Below are positions 38,478 through 45,995 of a stretch of 64,000 bases of DNA, one piece after another. The notes beneath the pieces were generated by a model. That model was not told where the DNA came from and did not search any database. It saw only the letters and a list, made by a program, of their open reading frames with translations. This DNA comes from Pseudomonas sp. PDM05. Lineage in GTDB: Bacteria > Pseudomonadota > Gammaproteobacteria > Pseudomonadales > Pseudomonadaceae. Both the position numbers and the translations under genes were made by a program. The stretch lies in the NCBI RefSeq assembly GCF_014851685.1, contig NZ_JACVAC010000012.1:141475-205474 (forward strand), in the 5' to 3' direction. Within the stretch, counting starts at the first letter, position 1. Every line of letters begins with the position of its first letter.

Positions 38478-38924
38478 TTAAGCTGCTACCACGACAACGC
38501 GTACGGTGGCTTCAACTTCGGCGTGCAGGTGCACGGCTACGTCGAATTCGCCTACGTTGCGGATGGTGCCGTTCGGCAGACGAACTTCGCTCTTCTGCAC
38601 TTCAACGCCGGAGGCGGTCAGTGCATCAGCGATGTCGTGGGTGCCGATCGAACCGAACAGCTTGCCTTCGTCACCGGCGGTGGCAGTGATAGTCACTTCC
38701 AGCTCAGCCAGTTGGGCAGCGCGAGTTTCGGCCGAAGCTTTCTTGTCTGCTGCTGCTTTTTCCAGCTCAGCACGACGCTCTTCAAACGCAGCCAGGTTGG
38801 CAGCGGTTGCAGCGGTGGCTTTGCCGTATGGCAGCAGGTAGTTACGACCGTAGCCGGCCTTAACGTTCACTTTGTCGCCCAGGTTGCCCAGGTTGGCGAC
38901 TTTTTCCAGAAGGATCAGTTGCAT
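38478..38924 (-). CDS. rplI: 50S ribosomal protein L9
   Basis: 148 residues. The N-terminal rRNA-binding domain (MQLILLEKVANLGNLGDKVN, KAGYGRNYLLPYGKA) is joined by a long central helix (EERRAELEKAAADKKASAET) to the C-terminal domain (KLFGSIGTHDIADAL), giving the dumbbell shape of L9. AGAGGA precedes the ATG. Last gene of the rpsF-rpsR-membrane protein-rplI operon, with a terminator behind it. Confidence 0.98.
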   Translation of the reverse strand: MQLILLEKVANLGNLGDKVNVKAGYGRNYLLPYGKATAATAANLAAFEERRAELEKAAADKKASAETRAAQLAELEVTITATAGDEGKLFGSIGTHDIADALTASGVEVQKSEVRLPNGTIRNVGEFDVAVHLHAEVEATVRVVVVAA

Positions 38925-38942
38925 GTGAAAATCCTCTAACTT

Positions 38943-39836
38943 TTAACCTTCACCGTTCGCGTTGTCGGCGTCTTTCGGCGCCAGACGACCGCGAAAATCA
39001 ATCAGGCCGTCGACAATGGCCAAGACCACGAGTAACGGATAGATCAGCTGCATGAACAGCAACAGCGTGACGTACAACCCCACCAGCCAGAATTTGGCCA
39101 GGCGCTTTCGCGCAACCAGCCCATGAATCAGGGCCAATCCGGCAAACACCAGCGGTACGCTGCAAATCGGCGCCAACACGGCCATCTGTGGACCGAAATT
39201 CGGCCCGACAACCATGCACGCCAGCAGCAACATCGCCGGCCCCGCTGGGATTCTGATACTGCGAAATTCGCGACCAAAACCACCCGGGTTGTACAACAAC
39301 GCCTGCCAATAGCGCCCAACAATCAGGCTCAGCACGCTGACGACCTGCAACAATGCCGCAATCAGGCCGGTCAGGACCGGGGCAATCAGTGACGCAAACC
39401 GCGCTCGCTCATCTACCGACAATTGCTGGTAGAGATCCCCGAGGGCCATCGGCAGGATCTTGACGATCTCTTGCGACAGCGCTTCGATTTGCGGGCGGAA
39501 AGCCGCGCCAAGCATCACTGAGTACACCAACCCCAATGCCACGCTGACCAGCAGCGTGCGGACCCAGGACTCACTTGCGCGCAGAACCAACGCAAGGCTC
39601 GATGACCCCAGCAGTACCAGAAGTACCCGTGGATCACCCAATTGCACCCACCAGATCAAGGCAGGCAACAATCCCAGGGCAAGAACGCCAAGGGCGTCCT
39701 TCAAACCGCGCCGCAGCAGCACAAGGCAACCAGCGGCAGCACCCAACCAATAAAGCAACGGCAATGCCGCACATCCAGCCACTACCAGAGTGGCCTGCAC
39801 ACGACCGCGCATGATGAACTCAGCTAAGGCGCGCAT
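38943..39836 (-). CDS. Conserved multi-pass membrane protein in the rpsF-rplI operon
   Basis: A 297-residue protein with eight or so hydrophobic segments, for example LPLLYWLGAAAGCLVLLRRG, ALGVLALGLLPALIWWV and FWLVGLYVTLLLFMQLIYPL, and a short charged C-terminal tail. A gene for such a protein between rpsR and rplI is a feature of Pseudomonas; the layout suggests the DUF2232/YybS-like family, but I could not confirm this. The ATG at 39836 has AGGGA upstream. Its gaps to rpsR (36 bases) and rplI (18 bases) indicate co-transcription. Function unknown. Confidence 0.8.
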   Translation of the reverse strand: MRALAEFIMRGRVQATLVVAGCAALPLLYWLGAAAGCLVLLRRGLKDALGVLALGLLPALIWWVQLGDPRVLLVLLGSSSLALVLRASESWVRTLLVSVALGLVYSVMLGAAFRPQIEALSQEIVKILPMALGDLYQQLSVDERARFASLIAPVLTGLIAALLQVVSVLSLIVGRYWQALLYNPGGFGREFRSIRIPAGPAMLLLACMVVGPNFGPQMAVLAPICSVPLVFAGLALIHGLVARKRLAKFWLVGLYVTLLLFMQLIYPLLVVLAIVDGLIDFRGRLAPKDADNANGEG

Positions 39837-39872
39837 GCATTCAATCCCTTACTACTTGTCGACTGCCCGGTC

Positions 39873-40103
39873 TCAGCGGCCGTGGCTGTCGGTGTAGGCC
39901 AGCAGGGCCAGGAAGCGGGCGCGCTTGATAGCGGTGGCCAGCTGACGCTGATAACGAGCTTTGGTACCGGTGATACGGCTTGGAACGATTTTGCCGGTCT
40001 CGGATACGTAGGCTTTCAGAGTGTTGAGATCTTTGTAATCGATCTCCTTCACTTCTTCAGCGGTGAAGCGGCAGAATTTACGACGACGGAAGAAACGTGC
40101 CAT
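39873..40103 (-). CDS. rpsR: 30S ribosomal protein S18
   Basis: 76 residues, complete (MARFFRRRKFCRFTAEEVKE, LKAYVSETGKIVPSRITGTK). S18 binds S6 and 16S rRNA on the platform of the small subunit. AAGGAG is well placed before the ATG. It lies 28 bases after rpsF. Confidence 0.98.
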   Translation of the reverse strand: MARFFRRRKFCRFTAEEVKEIDYKDLNTLKAYVSETGKIVPSRITGTKARYQRQLATAIKRARFLALLAYTDSHGR

Positions 40104-40131
40104 TTGATAGGCTCCTTAAAAGGTCCGTGGA

Positions 40132-40554
40132 TTACTCGTCAGCGTTGTCGCTGTTGTCGCTGTCATCACTATCAGCGCTTTCAGCGCCTTCGTGCTCAGG
40201 ACGGTCGCGACGCTCACGGCGCTCACTGCGGTTTTCTTCAGCCTTGAGCATCTCGGATTGGCCGGTAACGGCTTCTTCGCGACGGATGACCAGGTTACGG
40301 ATCACTGCATCGTTGTAGCGGAAGTTGTCTTCCAGCTCGGCCAGGGCCTTGCCAGTGCACTCAACGTTCAGCATCACGTAGTGAGCCTTGTGAACATTGT
40401 TGATTGCGTAGGCCAGTTGACGACGGCCCCAATCTTCCAGACGGTGGATTTTGCCGCCGTCTTCTTCGATCAGCTTGGTGTAACGCTCAACCATGCCGCC
40501 GACTTGCTCGCTTTGATCCGGGTGGACCAAAAAGATGATTTCGTAATGACGCAT
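40132..40554 (-). CDS. rpsF: 30S ribosomal protein S6
   Basis: 140 residues: the S6 fold (MRHYEIIFLVHPDQSEQVGG, AYAINNVHKAHYVMLN) followed by a 40-residue charged tail ending in Ser-Asp repeats (SADSDDSDNSDNADE). In E. coli the tail receives glutamates added by RimK; here it is already very acidic. AAGGAG precedes the ATG. First gene of the operon; S6:S18 often represses it through the leader. Confidence 0.98.
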   Translation of the reverse strand: MRHYEIIFLVHPDQSEQVGGMVERYTKLIEEDGGKIHRLEDWGRRQLAYAINNVHKAHYVMLNVECTGKALAELEDNFRYNDAVIRNLVIRREEAVTGQSEMLKAEENRSERRERRDRPEHEGAESADSDDSDNSDNADE

Positions 40555-40624
40555 GAATGCTCCTTACGGGTTGTAGCCTGCCGCTCAAAAACGGTCAGAC
40601 AAGGAGTGAATGACACTTATGGAT

Positions 40625-40666
40625 CTTGCCGAAGGGGGACACATCGGTGCCCGCCAGGAAGGCAAG
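40625..40666 (-). promoter_or_regulatory. Possible S6:S18-binding leader hairpin of rpsF
   Basis: Minus strand RNA can pair CTTGCC with GGCAAG, enclosing an inner stem GGGCAC/GTGTCCC capped by CGAT, about 70 bases before rpsF. A CACCG loop-bulge is present as in autoregulatory S6:S18 motifs, but the match was judged by eye only. Confidence 0.3.
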
Positions 40667-40755
40667 GGGCGCAATTGTAGAGAAGGGGGATCAAGGGTGC
40701 AAGGTGATTGGTGATTATTTGAACAATCACTCTCCCATGCTAAACACAAAACCAA

Positions 40756-40845
40756 TGTGGGAGCGGGCTTGCTCGCGAAAGCGGTGTATCAGTCACCAAA
40801 AATGTTGACTGAAGTACCGTATTCGCGAGCAAGCCCGCTCCCACA
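40756..40845. repeat. REP inverted pair between rlmB and the rpsF leader
   Basis: TGTGGGAGCGGGCTTGCTCGC and its complement, spaced by a short loop. Located just after rlmB, where it may end transcription. Confidence 0.9.
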
Positions 40846-40867
40846 TTTTGACTTGCGCCAGACCCGA

Positions 40868-41629
40868 TTACTTCTTCGGCTTGGCCTTGGCCTTGGCGCC
40901 GCGCTGGCGCTGGGCCTCGAACAGGCACACCCCGGTCGCAACCGAGACGTTCAAGCTGCTGACGCTACCGGCCATCGGCAGGTGCACCAGATAATCGCAG
41001 TGCTCACGGGTCAGGCGACGCATGCCCTTGCCTTCGGCGCCCATGATCAGGATGGTCGGGCCGGTGAGGTCCTGGTCATAAATGCTGACCTCCGCCTCCC
41101 CTGCCGTGCCCACGACCCACAAGCCGCGCTGCTGGAGTTTCTCCAGAGTGCGCGCCAGGTTGGTCACGGCCACCAGCGGAATCACTTCCGCTGCACCGCA
41201 GGCAACCTTGCGCACAACCGGCGTCAGGGTGGCCGACTTGTCTTTGGGCACGATCACCGCGAGTGCGCCGGCAGCATCTGCCGAACGCAGGCAGGCGCCG
41301 AGGTTGTGCGGGTCGGTCACGCCGTCCAGCACCAGCAACAGCGGCGCACCTTCGGTACGGTCGAGCAGCTCGTCGAGCATCGCCTCGCCCCAGACCTGGC
41401 TCGGGCTTACGTCTGCAACCACGCCCTGGTGAACGCCTTCGACCCACACGTCCATTTCACGACGCTCGGCTTGACCGATGGCAACCTTGTTTTGGTTCGC
41501 CAGCTCAACCAGCGCCTGAACGCGCGGCTCGCTGCGACCTTCTGCCAACCACACTTGCTTGACGCGCTTCGGGTGGTGACGCAGCAGTGCTTCCACGGCG
41601 TGTACGCCGTAGATTTTTTCCAGACTCAT
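40868..41629 (-). CDS. rlmB: 23S rRNA (guanosine-2'-O)-methyltransferase RlmB
   Basis: A 253-residue SpoU/TrmH-class enzyme that methylates G2251 of 23S rRNA with SAM. The N-terminal substrate-binding domain (LEKIYGVHAVEALLRHHPKR) precedes the knotted SPOUT domain with motif 1 DPHNLGACLRSADAAG, motif 2 ILIMGAEGKGMRRLT and motif 3 LPMAGSVSSLNVSVA. A short Lys-rich tail (AKAKAKPKK) follows. The ATG overlaps the rnr stop by four bases. Confidence 0.97.
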   Translation of the reverse strand: MSLEKIYGVHAVEALLRHHPKRVKQVWLAEGRSEPRVQALVELANQNKVAIGQAERREMDVWVEGVHQGVVADVSPSQVWGEAMLDELLDRTEGAPLLLVLDGVTDPHNLGACLRSADAAGALAVIVPKDKSATLTPVVRKVACGAAEVIPLVAVTNLARTLEKLQQRGLWVVGTAGEAEVSIYDQDLTGPTILIMGAEGKGMRRLTREHCDYLVHLPMAGSVSSLNVSVATGVCLFEAQRQRGAKAKAKPKK

Positions 41630-44259
41630 GACTTGGCCTTAGGTTTGCGCGACCCGCTGCTTTTGGCAGGGGCCGAGCCCGCTTTCGGCGGGCCTTTACG
41701 GTGTTTACTCGGCTTGCTCGACGGTTTTTCCGCCCCGTGGGACTTTCCCCCAGACGCCGCTTTACCACCGCTTTTGGCTTCGTTGAGCAACTGCTGCTTC
41801 AACTCACGACTCTTGCGCAGCTCGGCATTTTTCGCCGCGGCGTCGCTTGGGCGGTAAGCCTCGGGGGCTTTTTCCTTGGCCGCAGAGCGACGACCAGCCT
41901 TGGCCGGCTCAGGCTCAGGCGCTGCTTTGGCAGGGGCACCCTTGCCTTTGCTTGCCGGAGCAGTGGGTGTGCTGCCACGCTTCTTACGGCTACCCGGCGA
42001 CTCGGCTGGCTTGTCGGACATACCAAAGTCGATCTTGCGCTCGTCGAGATCGACGCGCATGACCTGCACTTCCACGGTGTCGCCCAGACGGAAGCTGCGA
42101 CCGGTGCGCTCGCCCGCCAGGCGGTGATGCACAGGATCGAAGTGGTAGTAGTCACCCGGCAAGGCGGTAACGTGTACCAGGCCTTCGACGTAGATGTCGG
42201 TCAGCTCCACAAACAGGCCAAAGCCGGTGACGGCGGTGATCACACCTGGGAACGACTCGCCTACGCGATCCTTCATGAACTCGCACTTGAGCCAGTTCAC
42301 CACGTCACGGGTGGCTTCGTCGGCGCGGCGCTCGCTCATGGAGCACTGCTCGCCCAACTGTTCCAGGGCCGCTTCGTCGTACGGATAGATCCGTGCCTTC
42401 GGAATGGTCATGGCACCGGCGCGCTTGACGTGCGGGGTGTTCTGCTTGGAATGGATCACGCTGCGGATCGCGCGGTGCGTGAGCAAGTCCGGGTAACGAC
42501 GGATCGGCGAAGTGAAGTGCGTGTACGCTTCGTAATTCAGGCCGAAGTGGCCCTGGTTATCGGCGCTGTACACCGCCTGGCTCAGGGAGCGCAGCATGAC
42601 GGTCTGGATCACGTGGTAATCCGGACGATCCTTGATGCTCGCCAGCAGAGCCTGGTAGTCCTTCGGCGTCGGGCCGTCCTTGCCTTTGTGCAGGGACAGG
42701 CCGAGCTCGCCGAGGAACGCGCGCAGCTTCTCCAGACGCTCCGGCGGCGGGCCGTCGTGCACGCGATACAGCGCAGGAATTTCGTGCTTCTGCAGGAATT
42801 CGGCAGTGGCCACGTTGGCCGCCAGCATGCATTCCTCGATCAGCTTGTGGGCATCGTTACGCGTGGTCGGGGTAATCGCGGCGATCTTGCGTTCGGAACC
42901 GAAGACAATCCGGGTTTCCTGGGTTTCAAAATCGATCGCGCCACGGGTATGACGGGCGCCCAGCAACACTTTGTACAGCGAATAAAGCTGCTTGAGGTGC
43001 GGCACTACGCCAGCGTATTCAGTACGCAGGGCCTTGGCTTCGCTGGTCTTCGGCGTTTCCAGGATGGTGCTGACCTTGTTGTAGGTCAGACGCGCCTGGG
43101 AGTGGATGACCGCTTCATAGAACTGGTAGTCGGTCATTTCGCCGGTTTTCGAGATAGTCATCTCGCACACCATGGCCAAACGGTCGACTTTCGGGTTCAG
43201 GGAGCACAGGCCGTTGGACAGCTGCTCAGGCAGCATCGGAATCACGCGCTCAGGGAAATACACCGAGTTGCCGCGCACCTGGGCTTCGTTGTCCAGGGCC
43301 GAACCGATCTTCACATAGCTGGACACGTCGGCAATCGCGACGAACAACTTCCAGCCGCCGGAAAACAGACGCAGCTTGCCCGGCTTGGCTTCGCAGTAGA
43401 CCGCATCGTCGAAGTCGCGGGCATCTTCGCCGTCGATGGTGACGAACGGCAGATGGCGCAGGTCGATGCGTTTTTCTTTGTCTTTTTCTTCCACTTCCGG
43501 CTTGAGCTTGGCGGCTTCTTTCAGCACAGCCTCAGGCCAGACGTGAGGAATATCGTAGGTGCGCAGCGCAACGTCGATTTCCATGCCCGGCGCCATGTAG
43601 TTGCCGACCACTTCAACAATATCGCCCTGTGGCTGGAACCGTGCGGTTGGCCAGTGGGTGATCTTCACCTCGACGAACTGACCGACCTTGGCGGCGCCAT
43701 TGCGACCCGGGGTGATCAGCACTTCCTGCTGGACCTTCGGGTTATCCGGCACGACAAAGCCGATGCCGCCTTCTTCGAAGTAACGGCCAACGATGGACTC
43801 GTGGGCACGGGACACCACTTCGACGATCACGCCTTCACGGCGACCACGACGATCGAGGCCAGACACGCGCGCCAGCGCACGGTCGCCATCGAACACCAGA
43901 CGCATTTGCGCCGGGCTCATGAACAGGTCGTCGCTGCCGTCGTCCGGGATCAGGAAGCCGAAGCCGTCACGGTGGCCGGCGATGCGGCCCAGGATCAGGT
44001 CAAGCTTATCCACAGGTGCATAAGTGCCACGGCGGGTGTAGATCAGTTGTGCGTCGCGCTCCATGGCACGCAAGCGGCGGCGCAGGGCTTCGAGCTGGTC
44101 TTCGGTGGTCAGACCGAATTCTTCAACCAACTGCTCGCGGCTAGCAGGCGAACCCCGATCGGCGAGATGCGCCAGGATCAGTTCGCGGCTAGGAATAGGG
44201 TTTTCATATTTTTCCGCTTCACGAGCGGCCTCGGGATCGAGGGACTGCCAATCGGCCAT
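41626..44259 (-). CDS. rnr: Ribonuclease R
   Basis: An 877-residue processive 3'-5' exoribonuclease that degrades structured RNA. Order: N-terminal winged helix (SPASREQLVEEFGLTTEDQL), two cold-shock domains, the RNB domain with catalytic Asp residues in DGEDARDFDDAVYCE, the S1 domain (GVITAVTGFGLFVELTDIYV) near residue 650, and a long Lys/Ala/Pro-rich tail of about 130 residues from residue 740. In E. coli the tail binds helicase and SmpB. Rnr and rlmB overlap and form one operon. Confidence 0.97.
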   Translation of the reverse strand: MADWQSLDPEAAREAEKYENPIPSRELILAHLADRGSPASREQLVEEFGLTTEDQLEALRRRLRAMERDAQLIYTRRGTYAPVDKLDLILGRIAGHRDGFGFLIPDDGSDDLFMSPAQMRLVFDGDRALARVSGLDRRGRREGVIVEVVSRAHESIVGRYFEEGGIGFVVPDNPKVQQEVLITPGRNGAAKVGQFVEVKITHWPTARFQPQGDIVEVVGNYMAPGMEIDVALRTYDIPHVWPEAVLKEAAKLKPEVEEKDKEKRIDLRHLPFVTIDGEDARDFDDAVYCEAKPGKLRLFSGGWKLFVAIADVSSYVKIGSALDNEAQVRGNSVYFPERVIPMLPEQLSNGLCSLNPKVDRLAMVCEMTISKTGEMTDYQFYEAVIHSQARLTYNKVSTILETPKTSEAKALRTEYAGVVPHLKQLYSLYKVLLGARHTRGAIDFETQETRIVFGSERKIAAITPTTRNDAHKLIEECMLAANVATAEFLQKHEIPALYRVHDGPPPERLEKLRAFLGELGLSLHKGKDGPTPKDYQALLASIKDRPDYHVIQTVMLRSLSQAVYSADNQGHFGLNYEAYTHFTSPIRRYPDLLTHRAIRSVIHSKQNTPHVKRAGAMTIPKARIYPYDEAALEQLGEQCSMSERRADEATRDVVNWLKCEFMKDRVGESFPGVITAVTGFGLFVELTDIYVEGLVHVTALPGDYYHFDPVHHRLAGERTGRSFRLGDTVEVQVMRVDLDERKIDFGMSDKPAESPGSRKKRGSTPTAPASKGKGAPAKAAPEPEPAKAGRRSAAKEKAPEAYRPSDAAAKNAELRKSRELKQQLLNEAKSGGKAASGGKSHGAEKPSSKPSKHRKGPPKAGSAPAKSSGSRKPKAKS

Positions 44260-44420
44260 TAGAGAGTTTTCACCTTGTCTATATGCGGGTTAGTTTGGCA
44301 TACGCGTATTGAAACGGGAAATTTCAGGCATCAACAAGCGTTTAAAAGCCTTTTGATGCCCTTTCCAGGCACCTTGCACGACCACTGGAGAAATATTCCA
44401 GGTTTTTTTCATGGCAGGGG
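44260..44420. other. Spacer between rnr and the first tRNA-Leu unit
   Basis: Presumably holds the rnr promoter. A weak plus-strand hairpin CTGGA-N7-TCCAG with a T run lies at 44384-44409; nothing upstream is known to read into it. Confidence 0.3.
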
Positions 44421-44449
44421 TTTACAGCTCAAAAGCCCCTCCGTATAGT
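44421..44449 (+). promoter_or_regulatory. Sigma-70 promoter of tRNA-Leu copy 1
   Basis: TTTACA at 44421-44426, a 17-base spacer and TATAGT at 44444-44449, followed by a GC-rich discriminator (GCGCGCC), the pattern of stringently controlled stable RNA promoters. Confidence 0.85.
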
Positions 44450-44484
44450 GCGCGCCATCGACGACGGCAACGTTGCTTGATAAT

Positions 44485-44571
44485 GCCCAGGTGGTGAAAT
44501 TGGTAGACACGCCAGCTTCAGGTGCTGGTGACCTTACGGTCGTGGAAGTTCGAGTCTTCTCCTGGGCACCA
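44485..44571 (+). tRNA. tRNA-Leu(CAG), copy 1
   Basis: 87 bases including CCA. Acceptor stem GCCCAGG/CCTGGGC, anticodon loop TTCAGGT (anticodon CAG, reads CUG), T arm with GTTCGAGTC, and the long variable arm of class II tRNAs (TGACC-TTAC-GGTCG). Confidence 0.96.
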
Positions 44572-44582
44572 AATTCAGATCA

Positions 44583-44604
44583 AACCCGCGAAAGCGGGTT
44601 TTTT
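44583..44604 (+). terminator. Terminator of tRNA-Leu copy 1
   Basis: AACCCGC-GAAA-GCGGGTT then TTTT. Confidence 0.92.
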
Positions 44605-44660
44605 CGTTTCAGGCCTTTGATTTTTAACGCAAATCCCGATTTATTTTTTTGAATCAGGGG

Positions 44661-44689
44661 TTTACAGATCTAAAAGCCCGCCGTATAGT
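44661..44689 (+). promoter_or_regulatory. Sigma-70 promoter of tRNA-Leu copy 2
   Basis: TTTACA at 44661-44666, 17 bases, TATAGT at 44684-44689. The discriminator (TCGCCCC) is less GC-rich at its start than in copy 1. Confidence 0.85.
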
Positions 44690-44724
44690 TCGCCCCATCA
44701 ACAGCGGCAACGTTGCTTGATAAT

Positions 44725-44811
44725 GCCCAGGTGGTGAAATTGGTAGACACGCCAGCTTCAGGTGCTGGTGATCGCAAGGTCGTGGAAGTTCGAGTCTTCT
44801 CCTGGGCACCA
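44725..44811 (+). tRNA. tRNA-Leu(CAG), copy 2
   Basis: Same as copy 1 except in the variable arm, which reads TGATC-GCAA-GGTCG. The stem is kept by a T-G wobble and the loop becomes a stable GCAA tetraloop, so it should fold and function. Confidence 0.96.
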
Positions 44812-44822
44812 AATTCAGATCA

Positions 44823-44844
44823 AACCCGCGAAAGCGGGTTTTTT
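44823..44844 (+). terminator. Terminator of tRNA-Leu copy 2
   Basis: AACCCGC-GAAA-GCGGGTT followed by TTTT, identical to copy 1. Confidence 0.92.
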
Positions 44845-44969
44845 CGTTTCCGGGGTTTGAAAACCCCAGCTTGAAAAGTTGCATACCGATTCCCCCCTCG
44901 CCCGCACTTGAGAAGTTTTATCGTTTATCCTTGCAATGATTTGTTGCACTCAAGCGAGGAAACCTCCGG

Positions 44970-45995
44970 ATGATGATCCGCGATACCCGTCTCAAGACAT
45001 CCCTTCTGCGTGGCCTGACCATCACTCTGCTCGGCCTGACCCTGCTCTCGCCCGCCGCTTATTCTGCCGACAAGGTCTCCCTGACCCTGTACAACGGTCA
45101 GCACAAGGAAGTCGGCGATGAACTCGCCAAGGCCTTCGAAGCCAAGACCGGCATTCACGTCAACGTGCGCAAAGGCAGCAGCAACCAGCTGGCCAGCCAG
45201 GTCGTCGAAGAAGGCGCGCGCTCCCCGGCCGATGTGATCTACACCGAAGAGTCGCCGCCGCTGAACAAACTCGGCGAGCAAGGCATGCTGGCCAAGATCG
45301 ACGCCGCCACCCTCGATGTCTTGCCCAAGGACTATGTCGGCGCCAATGGCGACTGGATGGGCGTGACCGCGCGCACCCGCGTCGTGGCCTTCAACCCGAA
45401 ACTGATCGCCGAAAAAGACCTGCCCAAGTCGGTGCTGGATTTCGCCGGCCCCGAGTGGCAAGGCAAGGTCGGCTTCGTGCCCACCAGCGGCGCGTTCCAG
45501 GAACAGGCCGTGGCGATCATCAAGCTGCACGGACGTGACGCCGCCGAAGAATGGCTGACCGGCCTGCGCGCATTCGGCAAGGTCTACAGCAACAACATGG
45601 TCGCCCTCAAAGCCGTGGAGAATGGCGAAGTGGCCACCGTGCTGGTGAACAACTACTACTGGTTTGCCCTGAAAAAGGAAAAAACCAACCTGGATTCTCA
45701 ACTGCATTACTTCACTGATGGCGACGTTGGCGGGCTGATCACCGTGTCGTCCGCTGCCGCGCTGAAATCCAGCAAGCATCCCAAGGAAGCCCAGCAACTG
45801 CTGGCGTTCATGGCCAGTGAAGAAGGCCAGCGCGTGATCACCAACACCTCGGCCGAATACCCGCTGCGCAAGGGCATGGAATCCAGCCGCGGCCTCAAGC
45901 CTTTCAGCGAGTTGCAACCGCCGAAAGTCACCCCCGCCGACCTGGGCAACGCCGAAGAAGCCCTGGACCTGGAACGTGACGTTGGCTTGAACTGA
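44970..45995 (+). CDS. Fe3+-type ABC transporter substrate-binding protein
   Basis: A 341-residue periplasmic protein (FbpA/HitA/SfuA family). Signal peptide about residues 1-32 (LLGLTLLSPAAYSA). The mature part begins DKVSLTLYNGQHKEVGDELA, and the adjacent tyrosines in NNYYWFALKKEK (near residue 230) match the tyrosine pair that coordinates Fe3+ in FbpA. GAGGAAACC precedes two possible starts, ATG at 44970 and 44973. It overlaps the permease gene by one base. The clear FbpA-like tyrosines favour ferric iron over other substrates such as sulfate or putrescine. Confidence 0.87.
   Translation: MMIRDTRLKTSLLRGLTITLLGLTLLSPAAYSADKVSLTLYNGQHKEVGDELAKAFEAKTGIHVNVRKGSSNQLASQVVEEGARSPADVIYTEESPPLNKLGEQGMLAKIDAATLDVLPKDYVGANGDWMGVTARTRVVAFNPKLIAEKDLPKSVLDFAGPEWQGKVGFVPTSGAFQEQAVAIIKLHGRDAAEEWLTGLRAFGKVYSNNMVALKAVENGEVATVLVNNYYWFALKKEKTNLDSQLHYFTDGDVGGLITVSSAAALKSSKHPKEAQQLLAFMASEEGQRVITNTSAEYPLRKGMESSRGLKPFSELQPPKVTPADLGNAEEALDLERDVGLN

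Larger units (their letters stand above)
44415..44610 (+). repeat. tRNA-Leu unit, copy 1 of a 240-base tandem duplication
   Basis: Promoter, tRNA and terminator recur at exactly +240 bases (44655-44850). Similarity runs from CAGGGGTTTACAG to the T run of the terminator. Differences are concentrated between promoter elements and in the tRNA variable arm. Confidence 0.85.
44655..44850 (+). repeat. tRNA-Leu unit, copy 2 of the tandem duplication
   Basis: Second unit, 240 bases after the first, with its own promoter, tRNA and terminator, all kept intact. Confidence 0.85.

Noticed and set aside
41701..44262. 853-codon open frame antisense to rnr
   Set aside because: Shadow of rnr; no recognisable domains and no ribosome site.
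44384..44409. Plus-strand hairpin with T run before the tRNA genes
   Set aside because: Short five-pair stem and no known transcript reading into it.
44415..44850. Integration site of a mobile island at the tRNA genes
   Set aside because: The repeat is a simple tandem duplication; there is no integrase or cargo between copies.
44882..44969. Fur box upstream of the iron-type importer
   Set aside because: TTTATCGTTTATCC...ATGATT is only a partial match to the 19-base consensus; not strong enough to list.
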